DNA of 64,000 nucleotides from Cellulomonas sp. URHE0023 (lineage in GTDB: Bacteria > Actinomycetota > Actinomycetes > Actinomycetales > Cellulomonadaceae). The notes beneath the pieces were generated by a model that did no database searches, had not been told where the DNA came from, and saw nothing but the letters and a program-made list of their open reading frames with translations. The position numbers were made by a program, and so were the translations under genes. Location of the stretch: the NCBI RefSeq assembly GCF_000688475.1, contig NZ_JIAN01000007.1:310001-374000 (forward strand), read 5' to 3'. How positions within the stretch are numbered: position 1 is the first letter of the stretch; each line of letters begins with the position of its first letter. Positions 60,575 through 64,000 of this stretch are shown here, piece after piece.

Positions 60575-62644
60575 ATGCGCATGCTCGCGCTTCCGTCCCC
60601 CCGTGCCCGACGGAATCGACGCGCACCGCGTGCCGTCGCCACGCTCGCCGCCCTGGCCGTGCTCGCACTGGGTGCCGTCGCGGGGTCCACCGCGGCCTCC
60701 GCCGACCCGGCCACCGGGGGCTCGTTCAGGTCTGCGGTCCCCCTGCCGGTTCCGGGCCTCAACGGGTGGCTCACCACATCCAACGTCGGCGCCGACCCGA
60801 ACTTCTTCGGCAACGAGACGTCCCCGTCGTTCTGGCCGTACGCGACCTGGTTCTCGTTCACGCCGTCGTCGAACGCGCGCCTGTCGGTCAGCGTCACGGG
60901 GTCGAACTATGACGCCACGCTCGAGCTGTGGACCGAGAACGGCCGGTTCGTGACGACCGACGACGGGTCCGACGACCCCCTCTTCCACCCCCGCATCTCC
61001 GCCGACGTGGTCGGCGGTACCAGCTACCGCCTCGGGCTCGGCGGCTACGTCGCAACCGGCACGGCCACCATGAGGATCACCGCGGACTACTTCGCCGGCG
61101 CTCCCTCCGGCCTCACGGCAACCGCCGGCGACGGCAGCGCCGCCGTGGCGTGGTCGGCGCCGGTCGGCACTGCCCTCACGAGGTACGGCCTGACGTGCCG
61201 GACTGCTACCAAGCCGGCCTGGACGTGCGCGACGGTCGCCGGGAACCCACCGGCCACCCTGACCACGGTCACCGGTCTCACCAACCTCGAACCCGTCACC
61301 ATCACCGTGACCGCGACCAACGCTCTCGGCAGCGGCCCCGCCTCGGGGCCCGTCGTCGTGACACCGGGCGTCGCGTCGTCGATCGCGCTGCGCACCGACC
61401 CTGCAGCGCCCTCCAGCGGGCAGACCTACGCCGTGCTCGCGACCGTCACCGGCGCGGACCCCGGCGTCCCTGCGGGTGCGGTCGACCTCACCGTCGACGG
61501 CGGCGCGGTCGTCACGGTGCCGCTCGTCTCAGGCGTCGCACGCCTCGACGGCCTCACGCACGCCGCCGGCTCCTCGTCGCTCACCGCCGCCTACGCCGGA
61601 TCGAACCCGTACCTGCCGTCGTCGGCGGAAGCGACCACGACCGTCGGGAAGCGCACGCAGACCCTGTCCCTCGTCGCGCCCGCGGCAGCCGCCTTCGGGG
61701 ACACCGGGCTGCCGCTGGCGGCCATCTCGACCGAAGGCCTGCCCGTCACGGTCGTCGCGAGCGGCGCGTGCACGCTGGACGGGCCGACGTTGTCGGCAAC
61801 CGGCACGGGCACGTGCACGGTGTCAGCGACCCAGGACGGCACCACCGAGGTCGCTGCGGCGTCCCCGGTGACGCGCACGTTCGTCGTCGCCCGGCGGGCG
61901 CACTCCGTCACGATCGCACCCCTCGGAGCGCTGACCCTGGGCTCGTCAGCCGTGGTCACCGCCACGTCGTCGGTCGGTCTGCCCGTCACCCTGATGGCCG
62001 CAGGCGCGTGCGTCCTCGACGGCGGCCGGGTCCGGGCGGTCAACTCCGGCTCGTGTACGGTCACCGCGGAATCCGCAGGCGACGCGCACACGCTCGCGGC
62101 ACACGCCTCCGCCACCGTCCAGGTGCCGGCCTCGGCGGTCTCCGCCACCGTGACCATCGGCGCCGAGCTCGGGACAGCAGCCGCGGGCGCGGGGTTCACG
62201 GCCAAGGGCACCGGCCTTCGGCCGGGCAGTGACGCCGTCGTGGTCGTCCACTCGGCACCGGTCGAGCTCGCTCGCGCTGTCGTCCTCGCGGACGGCACGG
62301 TGGCCGTGACCGGCGCTCTTCCGTCGGGCCTGGAGGCGACCGACCACGCGCTGACCTTCACGGGCACGGCGTTGGACGGGTCGGCGGTCTCCGGGGAGGA
62401 GACCTTCGCGGTCGGCCCGTCGGGCACCCTCGTGCGCATCGGATCGCGCGCCCTGCCGGCGCCCGTGCCCGCGCCGACGCCCACGTCAGCGACCACGCAG
62501 AGCCCTTCGCCAGGCACGGCGCCGGCGTCGCTGGCGACCACCGGCTCCGGGGACGTCCGGGGCCTGACCGCTCTGGGTGCGCTGGCGCTCCTCGTAGGAT
62601 CAGCCGCTCGCGCGTCGGTGCGACGTCGGGCGACCCGGAGCTGA
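60575..62644 (+). CDS. Cell-wall-anchored multidomain surface protein with LATTG sorting signal
   Basis: A 689-residue exported protein. The signal peptide covers residues 1-43 (VATLAALAVLALGAVAG, TAASA). Domains in order: a PPC-like beta-sandwich (about 45-170, with WFSFTPSSNARLSVSVTG), a fibronectin III domain (about 175-260), an Ig-like domain (about 265-355), and two repeats each carrying a likely disulfide (SGACTLDG...TGTCTV, then AGACVLDG...SGSCTV). It ends in a stalk and the sorting signal LATTG followed by a hydrophobic helix and RRRATRS. This is the class E sortase pattern of actinobacteria. ATG 60575 is chosen because GGAG lies upstream; no sortase gene is in the window. Confidence 0.85.
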   Translation: MRMLALPSPRARRNRRAPRAVATLAALAVLALGAVAGSTAASADPATGGSFRSAVPLPVPGLNGWLTTSNVGADPNFFGNETSPSFWPYATWFSFTPSSNARLSVSVTGSNYDATLELWTENGRFVTTDDGSDDPLFHPRISADVVGGTSYRLGLGGYVATGTATMRITADYFAGAPSGLTATAGDGSAAVAWSAPVGTALTRYGLTCRTATKPAWTCATVAGNPPATLTTVTGLTNLEPVTITVTATNALGSGPASGPVVVTPGVASSIALRTDPAAPSSGQTYAVLATVTGADPGVPAGAVDLTVDGGAVVTVPLVSGVARLDGLTHAAGSSSLTAAYAGSNPYLPSSAEATTTVGKRTQTLSLVAPAAAAFGDTGLPLAAISTEGLPVTVVASGACTLDGPTLSATGTGTCTVSATQDGTTEVAAASPVTRTFVVARRAHSVTIAPLGALTLGSSAVVTATSSVGLPVTLMAAGACVLDGGRVRAVNSGSCTVTAESAGDAHTLAAHASATVQVPASAVSATVTIGAELGTAAAGAGFTAKGTGLRPGSDAVVVVHSAPVELARAVVLADGTVAVTGALPSGLEATDHALTFTGTALDGSAVSGEETFAVGPSGTLVRIGSRALPAPVPAPTPTSATTQSPSPGTAPASLATTGSGDVRGLTALGALALLVGSAARASVRRRATRS

Positions 62645-62675
62645 CCCGCAGACGCGTCGTTGGTGAGGGCCGACC

Positions 62676-63329
62676 TCAGCCCTTCATCCGCCCCGTCTCG
62701 TAGGCCCACATCGCCAGCTCGACCCGGTTCCGCACCCCGAGCTTCCCCATGAGGCTCGCCAGGTGGGTCTTCACGGTGCTCATGCTGATGTGCAGCTCGT
62801 CGGCGATCTCCGCGTTGGTGCGACCCCGCGCAACCGTGACCAGCACGTCCTCCTCGCGAGTCGTCAACGGCGCCAGCGGCTGAGCCGGCGGACCACCTCG
62901 CGCCTCGGAGAACACGGCGAGCAGGCGGCGCGTGATGCTGGGCGCGATCAGGGCGTCGCCGTCGGCAGCCGCATGGATCGCCTGCACGAGCAGCTCCGGG
63001 CCCGCGTCCTTGAGCAGGAAGCCACGGGCCCCTGCCTGCAGCGCCCCGTGCACGTACTCGTCGAGGTCGAAGGTCGTGATCACGACGACCGCCATCGGGT
63101 CGGCGACGGCGGGACCGGCCAGCTGTCTGGTCGCCTCGATGCCGTCGAGCCCGGGCATCCGGATGTCGAACAGGCACACGTCGGGTCGCAGGCGGCGGGC
63201 CATCGAGACGGCCGACCGCCCGTCGGCGGCCTGGCCGACCACCTCGATGCCCTCCTGGGCGTCCAGGATCATCGTGAGACCCGTACGCACGAGCTCCTGG
63301 TCGTCGGCCACGAGCACGGTGGTCGTCAT
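62676..63329 (-). CDS. NarL/LuxR-type response regulator
   Basis: A 217-residue two-component response regulator. The receiver domain has the acidic pocket VLVADDQELVR, phosphoacceptor Asp55 in VCLFDIRMPG and the conserved Lys in FLLKDAG. The LuxR helix-turn-helix is at residues 155-205 (TTREEDVLVTVARGRTNAEIA region), typical of NarL regulators. Its ATG overlaps the kinase stop by 4 nt, so kinase and regulator are co-translated. The signal is unknown since the sensor domain is outside the window. The surface protein lies just downstream on the opposite strand; whether it is a target is open. Confidence 0.92.
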   Translation of the reverse strand: MTTTVLVADDQELVRTGLTMILDAQEGIEVVGQAADGRSAVSMARRLRPDVCLFDIRMPGLDGIEATRQLAGPAVADPMAVVVITTFDLDEYVHGALQAGARGFLLKDAGPELLVQAIHAAADGDALIAPSITRRLLAVFSEARGGPPAQPLAPLTTREEDVLVTVARGRTNAEIADELHISMSTVKTHLASLMGKLGVRNRVELAMWAYETGRMKG

Positions 63330-64000
63330 CGGGACGCTCCTGACTTGGGCAGGACGGCGTCGACCGTCCAGCCACGTTCGGCGCCCGGCCCGGCCGCGAG
63401 GGTTCCGCCGAGCAGGGCGGCCCGCTCGGTCATGCCGATCAGCCCGTAGCCGGTCCAGCCGCGCCCGGTCACGTGCGGCTCGCCGTCGTCGACGACCATG
63501 AGGTGGACGGCGTCGTCCGAGCCCGTGACCTGCACGGTGATGCGCGTCGCGTGGCGCGAGTGACGCACGGCGTTGGTGATCGACTCCTGCGCGAGGCGGT
63601 AGACGGCGGCCCCGACGGTCGGCCGCAGGTCGTCGAGCGGCCCACGCAGGGACACGTCCACGGGTGGGACGGTGCCGAACGCCAGGCGCTCGATGTCGTC
63701 GACACCGCGCTGGGGTGCGAGGTCGACCTCGTCCCCCTCGCGGAGCGTGCGCACCATGAGACGCATCTCGCTCAGGGCGCGGGTCGCCTCACCCTCGATC
63801 ACGGCGAGGGCGTCGACCGCGGCCGACGGGTCCGCCGCCGCGACGACCCGTCCGGCCTGCGCGCGGATGGCGATCGCCGACACGTGGTGCGCCACGGTGT
63901 CGTGGAGCTCGCGCGCCAGCATCTCGCGCTCCCGCAGCTTGACCTGGTCGGTCTCGCGCAGACGTGCGGTGGAGGCGAGTCGCACGACACCGCCGAGCAC
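63326..64000 (-). CDS. Sensor histidine kinase, NarL-type (HisKA_3), truncated by the window
   Basis: The C-terminal 224 residues of a histidine kinase; the N-terminal part lies beyond base 64000. The phosphorylated histidine is in ARELHDTVAHHVS and is followed by a DHp helix. The HATPase domain has the N box RLAQESITNAVRHSR, the G1 box VVDDGEPHV and GYGLIGMTERAALLGG. The arrangement is the HisKA_3 family that partners NarL regulators. It overlaps the response-regulator gene and the two form one system. The signal input domain cannot be described. Confidence 0.9.
   Translation of the reverse strand: MLGGVVRLASTARLRETDQVKLREREMLARELHDTVAHHVSAIAIRAQAGRVVAAADPSAAVDALAVIEGEATRALSEMRLMVRTLREGDEVDLAPQRGVDDIERLAFGTVPPVDVSLRGPLDDLRPTVGAAVYRLAQESITNAVRHSRHATRITVQVTGSDDAVHLMVVDDGEPHVTGRGWTGYGLIGMTERAALLGGTLAAGPGAERGWTVDAVLPKSGASR

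Overview
The window is very GC-rich DNA packed with genes on both strands. Many starts are GTG and many operon junctions overlap by 1 to 4 nt. The gene content is actinobacterial: a mycothiol-type maleylpyruvate isomerase-fold protein, oligoribonuclease, DUF2017, DUF3039, a DUF4916-type NUDIX protein, a tandem dynamin-like GTPase pair, and a surface protein ending in an LAxTG-type sorting signal. The overall set suggests a Micrococcales chromosome, probably Cellulomonas or a close relative (inference; no 16S or other marker is present). It reads as core chromosome with accessory transport and surface genes. I see no insertion sequence, prophage, CRISPR array or biosynthetic cluster.

Layout. 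1-7519: end of an M1 aminopeptidase, 4-alpha-glucanotransferase (minus), a prolyl oligopeptidase and an MscS channel. 7524-10101: PTS module with EIIA and EIIB (minus) divergent from EI. 10149-14089: truncated haemoglobin, TesB thioesterase, topoisomerase IB, SDR/DUF2867 protein. 14086-20428 (minus): hotdog thioesterase, EttA, an SSB without the acidic tip, and two overlapping dynamin-like GTPases. tRNA-Arg and a DinB-like protein follow. 21827-24537 (minus): trehalose-synthase-like GH13 enzyme coupled to an LLM flavin oxidoreductase. 24613-27685 (minus): a TPP riboswitch followed by a thiamine-binding protein and an HMP/thiamine-type ABC transporter. 27699-31395: APC permease, a short gene with its own terminator, a small membrane protein, PAP2 phosphatase, oligoribonuclease and tRNA-His. 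31498-36086: glycine betaine-type ABC transporter split over two divergent operons, with an ATP-grasp enzyme coupled to the ATPase and a binding protein that appears circularly permuted. 36138-41198: flavin disulfide reductase, secreted beta-helix protein, tRNA-Lys, small acidic protein, Bcp peroxiredoxin, tRNA-Leu, thioredoxin and a NUDIX protein. 41211-47034 (minus): ABC-F protein, rdgB, rph, an MBL hydrolase, murI, DUF2017 and clpS, divergent from pncB. 48502-52529: 50-residue membrane protein, DEAD helicase with DUF3039, then a PadR regulator with a membrane partner. 52551-59032 (minus): ROK regulator, sugar ABC transporter without an ATPase, ROK kinase and nagB, most simply an amino-sugar (GlcNAc or chito-oligosaccharide) utilisation operon. 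59242-64000: LLM oxidoreductase, LATTG surface protein and a two-component system cut by the window end.

The clearest regulatory elements are the TPP riboswitch, a TTAGTA/TACTAA operator lying on the promoter of the ROK regulator, a well-formed leaderless promoter for the PadR gene, and several long perfect hairpins at convergent gene ends. The observation most worth following up is the reordered domain layout of the OpuAC-type binding protein at 35085-36086. The short gene at 29236-29427 and the ATP-grasp gene coupled to the betaine ATPase come next.
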